This document shows positions 36,836 to 46,323 of a DNA stretch of 64,000 bases, one piece after another. Below the pieces are notes generated by a model that saw only the letters and a program-made list of their open reading frames with translations, ran no database searches and had not been told where the DNA came from. Position 1 is the first letter of the stretch, and the number at the start of each line of letters is the position of its first letter. The position numbers and the translations under genes were made by a program. This DNA comes from Thioclava sp. GXIMD4216 (lineage in GTDB: Bacteria > Pseudomonadota > Alphaproteobacteria > Rhodobacterales > Rhodobacteraceae), in the NCBI RefSeq assembly GCF_037949285.1, contig NZ_CP149926.1, forward strand, positions 537,501-601,500, given 5' to 3'.

Positions 36836-39377
36836 TGACGATACGCCCCGGAACAACGATCAGTTTCTTGGGCTGCCCACCGGCCAGCGCCTTTTGCACA
36901 TGCTCGTCTGCCAGAACCCGTTTTTCAACCTCGTCTTTGGGCATATCCTTCGGCACGCTCAGTTCCGAGCGGCGCTTGCCATTGATCTGGATCGGCAGGG
37001 TGACGTTGTCATCCACCACCAACGCCGGATCGGCCTTGGGCCAAGCGGCTTTCACCACGAAACCCTCGCCGCCCATCAACGCCCAGATATCCTCGGCCAA
37101 ATGCGGCACCATCGGCGACATCAGCTGCGCGGTCAGCTTCATTGCCTCGCGGCGGGCCGCATTCGAGGCCTGCGTTTTCGACAGGGTGTTGGCCTGTTCA
37201 TAGAGTTTCGCGATCGCCTTGTTGAAGGCGAAGCCCTCGATGGATTTGGTGATCTCGTCGATGGCCTTATGGGTCGCGCGCATCAGGTCTTCATCGGCCT
37301 TTGCCTCGCCATCGGCCCCTTCCGCGATGTCATTGGCAATGCGCCAGACACGGGCAAGGAACTTGCTGGCGGCTTCCGCACCGGCCGCCGTCCATTCGAC
37401 ATCACGCTCGGGCGGGCTGTCGGACATAACAAACCAGCGTGCGGTATCGGCGCCGAAATCGCGGATGATATTCATCGGGTCCACGACGTTGTTCTTCGAT
37501 TTCGACATCTTGGCCGAGGGCACCACGGTGACCTTCTCGCCCGTTTCCTTCACATAGGTGCCGTCTTCGCGCTCTTCGACCTGTTCGGGATAGTGATAGA
37601 CGGGGCGACCGTCTGCTCCGGTGGTCTTGAAGATCGCATGGGTCACCATGCCTTGGGTGAACAGCGCGTTGAAGGGCTCGCGGGCCGAATCGGGCAGATG
37701 GCCGGTCTCATTCATCGCACGGGCGAAGAAGCGCGAGTACAGCAGGTGGAGAATCGCATGCTCGATGCCGCCGATATACTGGTCGACATTCATCCAGTAT
37801 TTCGTCTCGTCGGTGGTGGGCGTATCGGCCCGCGCGCAGGTGAAGCGCGAGTAATACCACGAGCTGTCCACAAAGGTGTCCATCGTGTCGGTTTCACGCT
37901 TGGCCGCTGCCCCACATTTCGGGCAGGTGCAATCGCGCCATGTCGGGTGACGGTCCAGCGGGTTGCCGGGCACGTCGAAAGCGACGTCATCGGGCAGGCG
38001 GACGGGCAGATTGGCCTTCGATTCGGGGACCACGCCGCAGGTCGGGCAATGGACAACCGGAATCGGGCAGCCCCAATAGCGCTGACGCGACAGGCCCCAG
38101 TCGCGCAGGCGGAACTTGGTCACGCCTTTGCCAAAGCCCTTGTCTTCGGCGAACTTGATCGCTGTAGCTACGCCCTCTTCGCCGGTTTGCAGGTCATTGC
38201 CCGCGAATCCGCGGATATAGCGGACCTTCTCGGTTTTGGCGGGAACGAAGGCTTCGGTCAGCGCCGCCTCTTCCGCGCCTTCGGCGGTGAAGACAGGGGT
38301 GATCGGCAGCGAATATTTGGTGGCAAATTCGAAATCGCGCTCGTCATGGGCGGGGCAGCCGAAGATCGCGCCGGTGCCGTAATCCATCAGGATGAAGTTG
38401 GCGACCCAGACGGGCAGTTCCCAATTCGGGTCCAGCGGGTGTTTCACGCGGATGCCGGTGTCGCGGCCCAGCTTCTCGGCGGTCTCGATGGCTTCTTCGG
38501 TGGTGCCGCCCTTGCGACAGTCCGCGAGGAAGGCGGCAAACTCGGGGTTGCCCTTCTCCAGCTCTTTCGCCAGCGGGTGATCGGGCGAGATCCCCACAAA
38601 GCCCGCGCCCATCAGTGTGTCGGGACGGGTGGTATAGCAGTCGATGGTCTCAAAACCGGCAGGCGCATTCAGCGTTTCAAAGCCGAATTCGAGGCCCTGC
38701 GACTTGCCGATCCAGTTGGCCTGCATCAGGCGCACCTTCTCGGGCCAGTCCTTCAGATTATCGAGGCTGTCCAGAAGATCGCCCGCCATATCGGAGATCT
38801 TGAAGAACCATTGCGTCAGTTCCTTACGCTCGACATCCGCGCCCGAGCGCCAGCCCTTGCCGTCGATCACCTGTTCGTTGGCCAGAACGGTCATATCGAC
38901 CGGATCCCAGTTCACGACGGCATTCTTGCGATAGACCAGACCCTTTTCCAGCATATCAAGGAACATCGCCTGCTGCTGGCCGTAATATTCCGGATCGCAG
39001 GTCGCGAATTCGCGCGTCCAGTCAAGCGAGAAGCCCAGCGGGCGCAACTGGCCCTTCATCGTCTCGATATTGGCATAGGTCCAGTCTTTCGGATGACCGC
39101 CCGAGGCCATCGCGGCATTCTCGGCGGGCATCCCGAAGGCGTCCCAGCCCATCGGGTGCAGCACGGCCAGACCGCAGCTCATTTTGTAACGGGCAACCAC
39201 ATCCCCCATGGTGTAGTTGCGCACATGGCCCATATGGATGCGCCCCGACGGATAGGGGAACATCTCGAGCACATAGTATTTCTCTTTATCGGCATCGGGC
39301 TTGGCGGTGAAAACACCGGCCTCCGCCCATGCGTCTTGCCATTTCTGTTCGGTCTGGCTCGGTGCGTATTGCGCCAT
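36822..39377 (-). CDS. leuS: Leucine--tRNA ligase
   Basis: A class I synthetase of 851 residues. The HIGH motif is HMGH (48-51) in [16 protein letters not shown], followed by the large editing insertion. The zinc-binding cysteines are in CPTCGVV and CTCPKCG. The KMSKS motif KMSKSKNN lies near residue 620, and the C-terminal domain ends [13 protein letters not shown]. It charges tRNA-Leu in the cytoplasm. It leads the leuS-lptE-holA-flavoprotein transcript. A plus-strand open frame of over 1,000 codons opposite it is a GC-rich shadow. Confidence 0.98.
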   Translation of the reverse strand: MAQYAPSQTEQKWQDAWAEAGVFTAKPDADKEKYYVLEMFPYPSGRIHMGHVRNYTMGDVVARYKMSCGLAVLHPMGWDAFGMPAENAAMASGGHPKDWTYANIETMKGQLRPLGFSLDWTREFATCDPEYYGQQQAMFLDMLEKGLVYRKNAVVNWDPVDMTVLANEQVIDGKGWRSGADVERKELTQWFFKISDMAGDLLDSLDNLKDWPEKVRLMQANWIGKSQGLEFGFETLNAPAGFETIDCYTTRPDTLMGAGFVGISPDHPLAKELEKGNPEFAAFLADCRKGGTTEEAIETAEKLGRDTGIRVKHPLDPNWELPVWVANFILMDYGTGAIFGCPAHDERDFEFATKYSLPITPVFTAEGAEEAALTEAFVPAKTEKVRYIRGFAGNDLQTGEEGVATAIKFAEDKGFGKGVTKFRLRDWGLSRQRYWGCPIPVVHCPTCGVVPESKANLPVRLPDDVAFDVPGNPLDRHPTWRDCTCPKCGAAAKRETDTMDTFVDSSWYYSRFTCARADTPTTDETKYWMNVDQYIGGIEHAILHLLYSRFFARAMNETGHLPDSAREPFNALFTQGMVTHAIFKTTGADGRPVYHYPEQVEEREDGTYVKETGEKVTVVPSAKMSKSKNNVVDPMNIIRDFGADTARWFVMSDSPPERDVEWTAAGAEAASKFLARVWRIANDIAEGADGEAKADEDLMRATHKAIDEITKSIEGFAFNKAIAKLYEQANTLSKTQASNAARREAMKLTAQLMSPMVPHLAEDIWALMGGEGFVVKAAWPKADPALVVDDNVTLPIQINGKRRSELSVPKDMPKDEVEKRVLADEHVQKALAGGQPKKLIVVPGRIVNVVI

Positions 39378-39478
39378 GTCTCGCCCCTTGAGCTGCGAAT
39401 TACTGTATTTACGTGCTTGCTACACTGTCCACAGGGCCAAGGTCCAGACAGCTTGGGGATAAAGCATGGCCCCTATGC

Positions 39479-39506
39479 AAAACGCCCGGCACTTGGCCGG
39501 GCGTTT
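39479..39506 (-). terminator. Terminator after the DUF3576 gene
   Basis: AAACGCCCGGC and GCCGGGCGTTT pair perfectly around a short loop, 22 bases beyond the DUF3576 stop and upstream of leuS. Confidence 0.88.
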
Positions 39507-39527
39507 CGGAACCTCTGTCGGGGCCGC

Positions 39528-40064
39528 TTACAGCTTCGAATCGGCCACGCGCAGCTGGCGGGCGCGGGTCAGGATCGCATCCTCGACCGCCTGCACGGTT
39601 TCCGCCGATACCGTCCCGCCACGCGATTCGAGCGCGACTTTCAACGAGCGCGCATCCAGTGCCGGGTCCGTGACATGGATCGTGGCACGATAGGCACGGC
39701 CACCGCCGGGCGGGGTGCCATAGCCGGTGACGATCACGCCGGTGAACGGGTCGACCGACTGGATCGGCAGGAAATCGAGCACATCAAGGCTGGCCTGCCA
39801 GATATATTTGTTCACCTCGACCGTCACATTCGGGTCGTCATTGTTTTTGAACAGATCGAACAGCGTCGAACGCGGGCCACGATCCGCCGGATTCGTGCGG
39901 GTCGCGCCTTCGACATCATCGCTCATATGCGATTCTTTCGAAACATCGCGATATCCGCCCTCGGGCGCATTTTTCTGATTCCACGTGAAATTATGGCCGC
40001 ATGCAGCCAGAGACAGAATAAGGCCGCCAACTGCCGTCATGCGGATGGTCTTTTGGATCGTCAT
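39528..40064 (-). CDS. DUF3576 domain-containing lipoprotein
   Basis: A protein of 178 residues. The signal ends LSLAAC (Cys22). The mature part has the DUF3576 profile: STLFDLF, VNKYIWQASLDVLDFLPIQSVDPFTGVIVTGYG and a final domain with DARSLKVALESRGGTV. Members are conserved across alphaproteobacteria and probably lie in the outer membrane facing the periplasm, with an unknown role. The ATG at 40064 was chosen for its signal peptide. It has its own terminator and is not part of the leuS transcript. Confidence 0.87.
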   Translation of the reverse strand: MTIQKTIRMTAVGGLILSLAACGHNFTWNQKNAPEGGYRDVSKESHMSDDVEGATRTNPADRGPRSTLFDLFKNNDDPNVTVEVNKYIWQASLDVLDFLPIQSVDPFTGVIVTGYGTPPGGGRAYRATIHVTDPALDARSLKVALESRGGTVSAETVQAVEDAILTRARQLRVADSKL

Positions 40065-40393
40065 CAAAACGCTGCCCCCTGATCGCCTGCCACACACACT
40101 TCATACACGCGCGCAGGATCTAGTGTCGTCTATTGGTTTTGTCCTTATCTTATGGCCCAAGAGGGGACAAGGCATTTCCCTTTAAACATTCGTCATCACA
40201 CTGCCAGAAAAGGGCGCATTGGCGGGGCCGCGCCGTGTGGCGGGGTGTGGCAAGAGTGCACCACGCAAATATGCCTGTGCTCACGAGGCTTTGCTTTTCG
40301 TTGCATTGCGCGGCGCAGAGGGTGAAAAGACTGCCATACCCAATTCGGATTTCCCTGAGTTGGGGCTGACCTTAGAGACAATGAGGGAAAACG
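40065..40393. other. Intergenic region between DUF3576 and porin genes
   Basis: About 330 bases between divergent genes. I see no gene. The last 60 bases before the porin ATG contain the ribosome site GAGGG. The distance allows a long 5' leader with RNA-level or multi-regulator control of the porin, as is common for porins, but I find no clear promoter pair, palindrome or sRNA-like terminator inside it. Confidence 0.5.
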
Positions 40394-41428
40394 ATGAAAA
40401 AGGTTCTCTTCGCGACGACCGCTCTGGTCCTGTCCGCAGGCGTCGCAGCAGCAGAAGTTTCGCTTTCGGGCGACGGCCGTATGGGTGTCAAGTCGGTTGA
40501 CGACGCGATCAACTTCTCGAGCCGTGCACGTGTGAAATTCACCCTGTCGGGTGAGTCGGACTCGGGTATCGCATTCGGCGGTTCGTTCCGTGTTGACCAA
40601 GAAGACGAAAACGGCGCTTCGGCATCCAAAGGCGGCGCGGGCACCGTGTTCGTTTCGGGTTCGTTCGGCCGTGTTGAAATGGGCGACGCAGTTGGCGCAC
40701 CCGAAGCACTGTGGGGCGACTTCTACGAAGTTGGCTACACCGATCTGGGCGACGAAGAAGGCCGTCTCGGCAACGACATCGCGTACCTGACCGGCGACAG
40801 CAACCTCGGTATCGCAGGCAACGAAAACCCCGTTCTGCTGTACACCTACTCGACCGGCCCGATCTCGCTGGCAGCATCGTTCTCGGATGGCAAAGAAGGC
40901 TACACCGATCAGAACGATCACCAAGAGATGGCTGTTGCAGCTGCCTACACCTGGCAGAACTACACCTTCGGTATCGGCTACGAATATGCTGACAGCAACG
41001 ATGCTGGCAACTTCGGCACCGGCCTGACCACCGGTACGGTTCTGACCGATGCAACCACCGGTGATTTGTATCTCGAAGAGTACACCGCAAACAAAATGGA
41101 CCAGGTTGAGCTGGCATTTGTTGGCGCGTTCAACGACCTGAACGTGAAAGCAGTCTACGCTAAAGGCGGCAAAGACAACCCGGTTGACAACTACTTCGCA
41201 ATCGGCGCCGACTACACCATGGACGCATGGACCTTCGGTGGCTACGTCCAATACGCTGAGCTGGACGATGGCGTTTACTTCACTGACGGTTCGGACGACG
41301 TGACCTGGTACGGTCTGGGCGCAGAATACGATCTGGGCGGCGGTCTGTCGGTCAAAGGCGGTATCGCTGACTCGAACCTGGACGACACCGATGTCATGTA
41401 CGACCTCGGCATGAAGTTCTCGTTCTAA
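40394..41428 (+). CDS. Gram-negative porin
   Basis: A protein of 344 residues with a signal peptide ending GVAAA and a general-porin body. EVSLSGDGRMGV is the first strand; then come repeated 8-12-residue amphipathic strands, an acidic loop (DQEDENGAS) and a closing strand MYDLGMKFSF with C-terminal Phe. It is a 16-strand-type outer-membrane channel like Rhodobacter porins. Its codon choice differs visibly from its neighbours (frequent GAA, GTT and GGT, few rare codons), as expected for a very abundant protein. It is followed by a strong terminator. Confidence 0.93.
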   Translation: MKKVLFATTALVLSAGVAAAEVSLSGDGRMGVKSVDDAINFSSRARVKFTLSGESDSGIAFGGSFRVDQEDENGASASKGGAGTVFVSGSFGRVEMGDAVGAPEALWGDFYEVGYTDLGDEEGRLGNDIAYLTGDSNLGIAGNENPVLLYTYSTGPISLAASFSDGKEGYTDQNDHQEMAVAAAYTWQNYTFGIGYEYADSNDAGNFGTGLTTGTVLTDATTGDLYLEEYTANKMDQVELAFVGAFNDLNVKAVYAKGGKDNPVDNYFAIGADYTMDAWTFGGYVQYAELDDGVYFTDGSDDVTWYGLGAEYDLGGGLSVKGGIADSNLDDTDVMYDLGMKFSF

Positions 41429-41449
41429 TCCCTAACCGGATTGAACGGA

Positions 41450-41476
41450 AAGAGCGGGCCTTGTGCCCGCTCTTTT
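41450..41476 (+). terminator. Rho-independent terminator after the porin gene
   Basis: AAGAGCGGGC and GCCCGCTCTT form a perfect 10-bp stem with a TTT tail, 21 bases after the porin stop. Confidence 0.92.
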
Positions 41477-41549
41477 GCATTTGTGCTTTGCCTTTTTGTC
41501 TGTCGCGTGGTGTCTTGCGCCCGACGAGGTTTAGGCAAAGGACAGGATC

Positions 41550-42209
41550 ATGGGGCTGGAAGACATTATCGAGCGCATCGCGAGCGCCGAGAAACGTGCG
41601 GGGCGTGCGCTGGGGTCGGTGCAGCTGATCGCGGTCTCCAAGGTCCAGCCTGCCGAACGTGTCGAGGCCGTTCTGGCGCAGGGCCACAGGCTGTTCGGGG
41701 AAAACTACGTGCAGGAAGCGCAAGGCAAATGGCCAAGCTGGCGCGAGACCTATCCCGATGTGCGGGTGGAAATGATCGGGCCGCTACAATCGAACAAGGC
41801 CAAGCTGGCGGTCGAGCTGTTCGAGGCGATCCATTCGGTCGACCGGATGTCGCTGGCCAAGAAGCTGGCCCATCTGGCGCAGGAGCGCGGTGAAACGCCC
41901 GATCTTTTCGTGCAGGTGAATACGGGCCGCGAGCCGCAGAAGGCCGGTATCCTGCCCGAAGATCTGGACGCCTTCGTGAAAGAGCTGATTGCGATGGACC
42001 TGCCGGTGCAGGGGCTGATGTGCATCCCCCCCGAGGGCGCCCCCGCCCGCCCGCATTTCGATGCGCTGGCCGAGATGGCGGGCCGCAACGGGCTTTGGGG
42101 GCTGTCGATGGGGATGTCGTCGGATTTCGAGGACGCGATTGCGGCGGGGGCGACCCATGTGCGTGTGGGATCGGCCATTTTCGGCGCGCGCGATTACGCC
42201 AAAGCCTAG
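41550..42209 (+). CDS. YggS family pyridoxal phosphate homeostasis protein (PLPBP)
   Basis: A protein of 219 residues with a TIM-barrel PLP-binding fold. The cofactor lysine is Lys31 in LIAVSKVQPAE, then FGENYVQEAQGKW, MIGPLQSNKAK (where the family has HFIGxLQ.NK), and SMGMSSDFEDAI with a C-terminal VRVGSAIFGARDY that binds the phosphate. It is not a classic enzyme and buffers PLP in the cytoplasm. It is a single gene that overlaps the L,D-transpeptidase end by 4 bases tail-to-tail. Confidence 0.93.
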   Translation: MGLEDIIERIASAEKRAGRALGSVQLIAVSKVQPAERVEAVLAQGHRLFGENYVQEAQGKWPSWRETYPDVRVEMIGPLQSNKAKLAVELFEAIHSVDRMSLAKKLAHLAQERGETPDLFVQVNTGREPQKAGILPEDLDAFVKELIAMDLPVQGLMCIPPEGAPARPHFDALAEMAGRNGLWGLSMGMSSDFEDAIAAGATHVRVGSAIFGARDYAKA

Positions 42210-42736
42210 GCCTTGTCGCGCGGCTTGGCCGTGTGCCGATGCGGGTAACAGGCAAGGGGCGGGATCACGAGGGTCTCGCCCTGTTCCACATTCTGCGCCA
42301 GCCAGATCAGGTGATCGCGGCGAAAGGCCAGACAGCCCGCCGTCGGAAAGCCCGCGCGGCGGCGTTGATGCAGGAAAATGGCGGAGCCTTTGCCGTCTTC
42401 TGCCTGTGGGTAATTCCAGCTTGTCAGCAGGATGATATCGTAAAGCGGGTCGGCGCGACGCAGTATCTCGTGGCTGGCAGGGAAGGGGGCGCGGACCTGC
42501 TGGTTATAGGCGGGATGGCCGGAGGCATCGCACCACAGATCGCGCGGCCCGATGGGTATGGCCCAGGCCGCAGGCGCGGCGATCCGGTCGGCGCGGTAGC
42601 GCATGCCGACAATCCGGAGCGTCCCGACCGGCGTGGCCCCGTCGCCCTCGTGCTTGTCCTCCGACAGCCCGCCACGACCGATTTCCACCGGCAGAACCCG
42701 CCCGCGCATCCACAGCCCCCGCGGCGTGAGGCGCAT
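42206..42736 (-). CDS. L,D-transpeptidase family (YkuD domain) protein
   Basis: A protein of 176 residues with a YkuD-type active site, FLHQRRRAGFPTAGCLAFRRDHL, containing the conserved His and nucleophilic Cys (His-X(n)-S/T-X-G-C). There is no obvious signal peptide, unusual for a periplasmic transpeptidase, although short members of this group (erfK/ybiS/ycfS/ynhG-like L,D-carboxypeptidases or cytoplasmic variants) also lack one. The ATG overlaps the ribA stop in TGATG, so the genes are translationally coupled. Confidence 0.8.
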   Translation of the reverse strand: MRLTPRGLWMRGRVLPVEIGRGGLSEDKHEGDGATPVGTLRIVGMRYRADRIAAPAAWAIPIGPRDLWCDASGHPAYNQQVRAPFPASHEILRRADPLYDIILLTSWNYPQAEDGKGSAIFLHQRRRAGFPTAGCLAFRRDHLIWLAQNVEQGETLVIPPLACYPHRHTAKPRDKA

Positions 42737-43806
42737 CACAGGATATGCCCCGATTTTGCCGCTTTGGTTGCCAGATAATTGGCGTTGAAGCGGCTCATCC
42801 CAACTTTCAGCGGCACCCGCTCCACCACATCTATGCCGTGGCTTTGCAACATGGCGACCTTCTTGGGATTGTTCGTCAGCAGCCGCGTCTGGGAAAAGCC
42901 CAGCCGTTTCAGCAGAGCCGCCCCGATACGGAAATCGCGCTCGTCATCCTCAAAGCCCAGCCGGTGATTGGCCTCCACCGTGTCAAATCCCTGATCCTGT
43001 AGCGAATAGGCGCGCATCTTGTTGGCCAGCCCGATGCCGCGCCCCTCTTGGTTGAGGTAGAGCAGGACACCGGCCCCTGCCTCGCCCATCTGGCGCAAGG
43101 CGGCATCAAGCTGCGGGCCGCAATCGCATTTCAGGGACCCCAGCACGTCGCCGGTAAAACAGGCCGAATGCAGCCGCGCCAGAACGGGCTTCATCCTGTC
43201 GGGCGCGCCGATCTCGATGGCATAATGCTCTTCGGCACCATTATCGGGGCGGAACACATGCACGCGCCCCGCTTCGGAGGCCCGCAACGGCACCCGTGCG
43301 GCAGAGACAGGCGCGAAACGGGCCTCGTTCGCCATGCCTTCCATCGCTTCGGTGACGGTCAGGCGGGTCAGGCCCTCGGGCGCGTCAGCCACCTGAACCA
43401 GAAGCGCGGCAGGCAGAAGCTGGGCCGATTTCACCAAGCGGATCGCGGCTCGCGCAACCGAGGCGTCGTCCTCGCGCTGGGTTCTGAAGGGCCCCTTCAT
43501 CGGGGTTGCAAGGTCGTCCGCGGGGTCCGCGATGGCCTGTAGCCAGCGCAGATCGGCGCTTTCGGTGACCATGATACGGGCCAGATCCCCGTCATAGACG
43601 CGGGCCTTCAGCGTTTCGGCCCGCCATGAGGTGATGGCAAGGGTCAGCGGCCCCAGCGCACGCATCGCCGCAAGGCGCGCCGGATCGAGGCTTTCCACCG
43701 AGGCGGCCAGCGTCGTTTCATCAAGCACGACCGGCAGCCCCATGCGCAAATCGGCGCGGGCGCGATTGAGTCGTTCGGCAGGCGAGGGGCAAAGAGAACC
43801 GGTCAT
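42736..43806 (-). CDS. ribA: GTP cyclohydrolase II with degenerate N-terminal DHBP-synthase-like domain
   Basis: A protein of 356 residues (357 from the second ATG at 43809). The C-terminal half is a complete RibA: zinc cysteines C-x10-C-x-C in [14 protein letters not shown], the [13 protein letters not shown] loop and TNNPKKV. The first 150 residues start with a RibB-like [11 protein letters not shown] but lack the catalytic DDE.RENEGD signature, so this part is probably inactive. The protein then catalyses only GTP to 2,5-diamino-6-ribosylamino-pyrimidinone 5'-phosphate. It is divergent from the OmpR-type regulator. Confidence 0.92.
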   Translation of the reverse strand: MTGSLCPSPAERLNRARADLRMGLPVVLDETTLAASVESLDPARLAAMRALGPLTLAITSWRAETLKARVYDGDLARIMVTESADLRWLQAIADPADDLATPMKGPFRTQREDDASVARAAIRLVKSAQLLPAALLVQVADAPEGLTRLTVTEAMEGMANEARFAPVSAARVPLRASEAGRVHVFRPDNGAEEHYAIEIGAPDRMKPVLARLHSACFTGDVLGSLKCDCGPQLDAALRQMGEAGAGVLLYLNQEGRGIGLANKMRAYSLQDQGFDTVEANHRLGFEDDERDFRIGAALLKRLGFSQTRLLTNNPKKVAMLQSHGIDVVERVPLKVGMSRFNANYLATKAAKSGHIL

Positions 43807-43997
43807 CATGCGAAACTGATAGCGGGGGCTGAAACAAATTGAAACATATCTCGTGATTTTGACACGTCCGCGTGAGAAAGATTTCACCCCCCTTGCCGAA
43901 TTCGCGTATCGGCACAAAGTCTAACCCGAAGAATGTAAGTAACGACTTGGCGGTGCCGTGACCCTTGACGGGCCTGTCCGCCGGAACGGAGGCATGA

Positions 43998-44684
43998 ATG
44001 TCAGGTTTGAAGAAAATCCTTCTGGTGGATGACGATACCGATCTGCGCGAAGCACTGGCCGAGCAACTGGTCGCGACGGAGGATTTCGACGTCTTCGAAG
44101 CGGGCAATGGTGCCGAAGCTGTCGAGAAGGCCAAGGCGGGTCTTTATGATCTGGTCCTCCTCGATGTGGGTCTGCCCGATACCGATGGTCGCGAGCTGTG
44201 CAAGAAGCTGCGCAAGCAGGGCGTGAAATGCCCCATCGTGATGCTGACCGGCCATGACACCGATGCCGATACCATTCTGGGTCTCGACTCGGGGGCCAAT
44301 GACTACATCACCAAGCCGTTCAAATTCCCCGTGCTTCTGGCCCGCCTGCGCGCCCAGCTTCGCACGCATGAACAGTCGGAAGACGCCGTATTCCAGCTTG
44401 GCCCATATACGTTCAAACCCTCGCTCAAACTGCTTGTCGACGATAAGGACAAGAAGATCCGCCTGACCGAGAAAGAGACGAATATCCTCAAGTTCCTCTA
44501 CCGTGCCCCCGATGGTGTGGTGCCGCGCGATATCCTGCTGCATGAGGTCTGGGGCTATAATGCGGGCGTGACCACCCACACGCTGGAAACCCATATCTAC
44601 CGCCTGCGCCAGAAGATCGAGCCCGATCCCACCAATGCGCGCCTTCTGGTGACCGAATCCGGCGGCTATCGACTGGCCGCCTGA
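43998..44684 (+). CDS. OmpR/PhoB family response regulator
   Basis: A protein of 228 residues. The receiver domain (about 5-117) has Asp11-Asp13, phosphoacceptor Asp56 in LLDVGLPDTDG and Lys106 in YITKPF. The winged-helix domain (about 133-227) includes LTEKETNILKFL and TTHTLETHIYRLRQKIE. It binds DNA as a phosphorylated dimer. No histidine kinase gene is adjacent, so it is an orphan or has a partner elsewhere. The ATG has GGAGG upstream; a terminator follows the stop. Confidence 0.95.
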   Translation: MSGLKKILLVDDDTDLREALAEQLVATEDFDVFEAGNGAEAVEKAKAGLYDLVLLDVGLPDTDGRELCKKLRKQGVKCPIVMLTGHDTDADTILGLDSGANDYITKPFKFPVLLARLRAQLRTHEQSEDAVFQLGPYTFKPSLKLLVDDKDKKIRLTEKETNILKFLYRAPDGVVPRDILLHEVWGYNAGVTTHTLETHIYRLRQKIEPDPTNARLLVTESGGYRLAA

Positions 44685-44732
44685 CCCTTCGCCTTTTCAC
44701 TTATTGTCTCTAAGGGAAAACTCTGGCGAACT

Positions 44733-44760
44733 GGCCCTACCCGTCTCGGGTGGGGCCTTT
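44733..44760 (+). terminator. Terminator after the response regulator gene
   Basis: GGCCCTACCCG and CGGGTGGGGCC pair with one G-T around TCT, followed by TTT, about 48 bases after the stop. Confidence 0.85.
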
Positions 44761-44804
44761 GCATTTGCGCGATGTCTCGGGCAGGGATGTCGCCGCCACA
44801 GATG

Positions 44805-45770
44805 CTATTGCCGCAGGCCCAAGGTCATATCCATGCAGAGCGGCGCATTCAGCGGTGTGCCCGCGTCGCGGATCGCGCGCAGTTTGGCCTTATAGGCTGC
44901 GGCTGCGGGAAGCGCGGGAATAAGGGGCGTTACGACCGCCATGGATTCCGGTGTGCCGATCTGGCGGCTGATATCTTCGATGATATCCTGTAGCGGCGTC
45001 TCGGGTTCGATGGTCAGCCGCCACATCGCCATTTCCAGAATGGTGGCGGGGCGGCGCGCCTCGAAGGCGCTGCCCAGAGTTTCGCGGTTCGAGGCCTCGT
45101 CCGGAGGTTCCATCAGTCCCATGCGGTTGGCGGCGGCCTCCGAGGCCTGTAGCGCGGCAAAGACCTCGAGCGCCTCGCGGAAGCTGCGCCCCGCATCGAA
45201 GGTATAAAGCTGCGAGAATTGTGGCACGTCACAATAGTCGAGCTGGTCCATATCCGCACCGGTCTCGTTGACCCATGCCGTCAGCAGGGGCAGGCCTTCG
45301 CGCGGGAGCGGCGTGAATTTGGTCTGGCCGAGATCGGTGGTCAGGGTGAACCCTCCGGCGGCATCGCCGGTCAGCTTGGCACCGTTCATGCGCCGGATCA
45401 GCGGCTCGTAATAGAGTTTCTGATCGGCTGTCGGATCGCCGCTTTTGCGATTGGCATCGCTGGGCTTGTCGTCGCGCGTGACATTGCGATCGGTGATCTT
45501 GATGGTGCCGTCTTTTTCGGAATAGCGCAGCTTCAGCCCATCCCAGAGCATGTCGCAATAGCCGGTATCGCGGCAGGTCGTGACATCGGGCGTTTTGACC
45601 GAGGCATAGGTCACCGTGATGGTGGTGCCGTCAATCTGCAGATGGATATAGCGCGGGTCTGTCGTCTGGTTGTCGAGAATGGGGGTCGCCAGCAGGAACC
45701 CGCCATCCGGCAGGGCAGAAGCCGTCTCGGCCCAGAGCAAAGCAGGAATCAGACAAAAAAGCGCGCGCAT
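44805..45770 (-). CDS. Secreted hypothetical protein
   Basis: A protein of 321 residues with a signal peptide of about 20 residues ending TASA. I do not recognise a domain. Visible features: the N-terminal half is beta-rich with three cysteines (TTCRDTGYCDMLW, LDYCDVP) that may form disulfides. The second half is helical, including AALQASEAAANRMGLMEP and the C-terminal CMDMTLGLRQ. It probably works in the periplasm. Its start is 10 bases from a small perfect hairpin. Conservation among close relatives is likely but function is unknown. Confidence 0.65.
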   Translation of the reverse strand: MRALFCLIPALLWAETASALPDGGFLLATPILDNQTTDPRYIHLQIDGTTITVTYASVKTPDVTTCRDTGYCDMLWDGLKLRYSEKDGTIKITDRNVTRDDKPSDANRKSGDPTADQKLYYEPLIRRMNGAKLTGDAAGGFTLTTDLGQTKFTPLPREGLPLLTAWVNETGADMDQLDYCDVPQFSQLYTFDAGRSFREALEVFAALQASEAAANRMGLMEPPDEASNRETLGSAFEARRPATILEMAMWRLTIEPETPLQDIIEDISRQIGTPESMAVVTPLIPALPAAAAYKAKLRAIRDAGTPLNAPLCMDMTLGLRQ

Positions 45771-45780
45771 GCCAAAGATC

Positions 45781-45800
45781 CGAAAGAACTATCTCTTTCG
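45781..45800 (-). promoter_or_regulatory. Hairpin just before the secreted hypothetical protein start
   Basis: CGAAAGA and TCTTTCG are perfect 7-base arms around ACTATC, 10 bases upstream of the ATG on the minus strand. It would fold in the mRNA leader close to the ribosome site, or act as an operator. Confidence 0.35.
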
Positions 45801-45909
45801 TAGCCTGCACCTAGGTCGCTGTGCAAGGCCGCAGAGACGACAAAACCCCTAAGCGGCCTCACTAATCTGACAAAAATAGAGATGTCCGGTCCATGTTTTC
45901 CGGCGCGGC

Positions 45910-46254
45910 TCAGACCGTGGGGAAGGTCTCTTCCTCTGCGGCATCCAGATCGATCCCCAGCGCGTCGGCGCCCATTTCCAGATGGTCGGCCAGAAGCGGG
46001 TTATCCAGAAGGTAGTCCTCGGTCGGGACGGTAGCCTCGGTTTTCGCCATTTCGATGGCTTCGTCCAGATCTTCCGGCTCGTAGGTATCGCGGCCAATCC
46101 ACATGATTGCGGTCAGTTCGGCCTGTTCGTCCTCGTTCAGGGCCGCGATAAAGCTTTTCAGCTCGCGCGCCTTGCCACTGCCGGGAATATCGGCATCGAA
46201 TTTGCGGGCACGGATGATGATCGTGGCAAGTTTGGACGGGGATAGCGTCATCAT
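45910..46254 (-). CDS. DUF3775 domain-containing protein
   Basis: A cytosolic protein of 114 residues. It has TLSPSKLATIIIRARKFDADI at the N-terminus and LKSFIAALNEDEQAELTAIMWIGR with ADHLEMGADALGI at the C-terminus, matching DUF3775, a small alphaproteobacterial family without assigned function. The ATG at 46254 is chosen because GGAGGA lies 7 bases upstream, inside an alternative longer frame. Confidence 0.8.
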   Translation of the reverse strand: MMTLSPSKLATIIIRARKFDADIPGSGKARELKSFIAALNEDEQAELTAIMWIGRDTYEPEDLDEAIEMAKTEATVPTEDYLLDNPLLADHLEMGADALGIDLDAAEEETFPTV

Positions 46255-46323
46255 GGGAAAGTCCTCCATATAGCGGTAGTGTTGCGCTATCGCGATCCTC
46301 CGGCAAGCGAAATCGTTTGGATC

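Noticed and set aside
36762..40082. 1106-codon plus-strand open frame
   Set aside because: It is opposite leuS, lptE and the DUF3576 gene, all strongly supported; the low stop frequency reflects GC-rich antisense sequence.
43993..44017. GGAAC near the response-regulator start as another EcfG promoter
   Set aside because: The matching -10 would lie inside the coding sequence after the start codon, so it cannot drive this gene.
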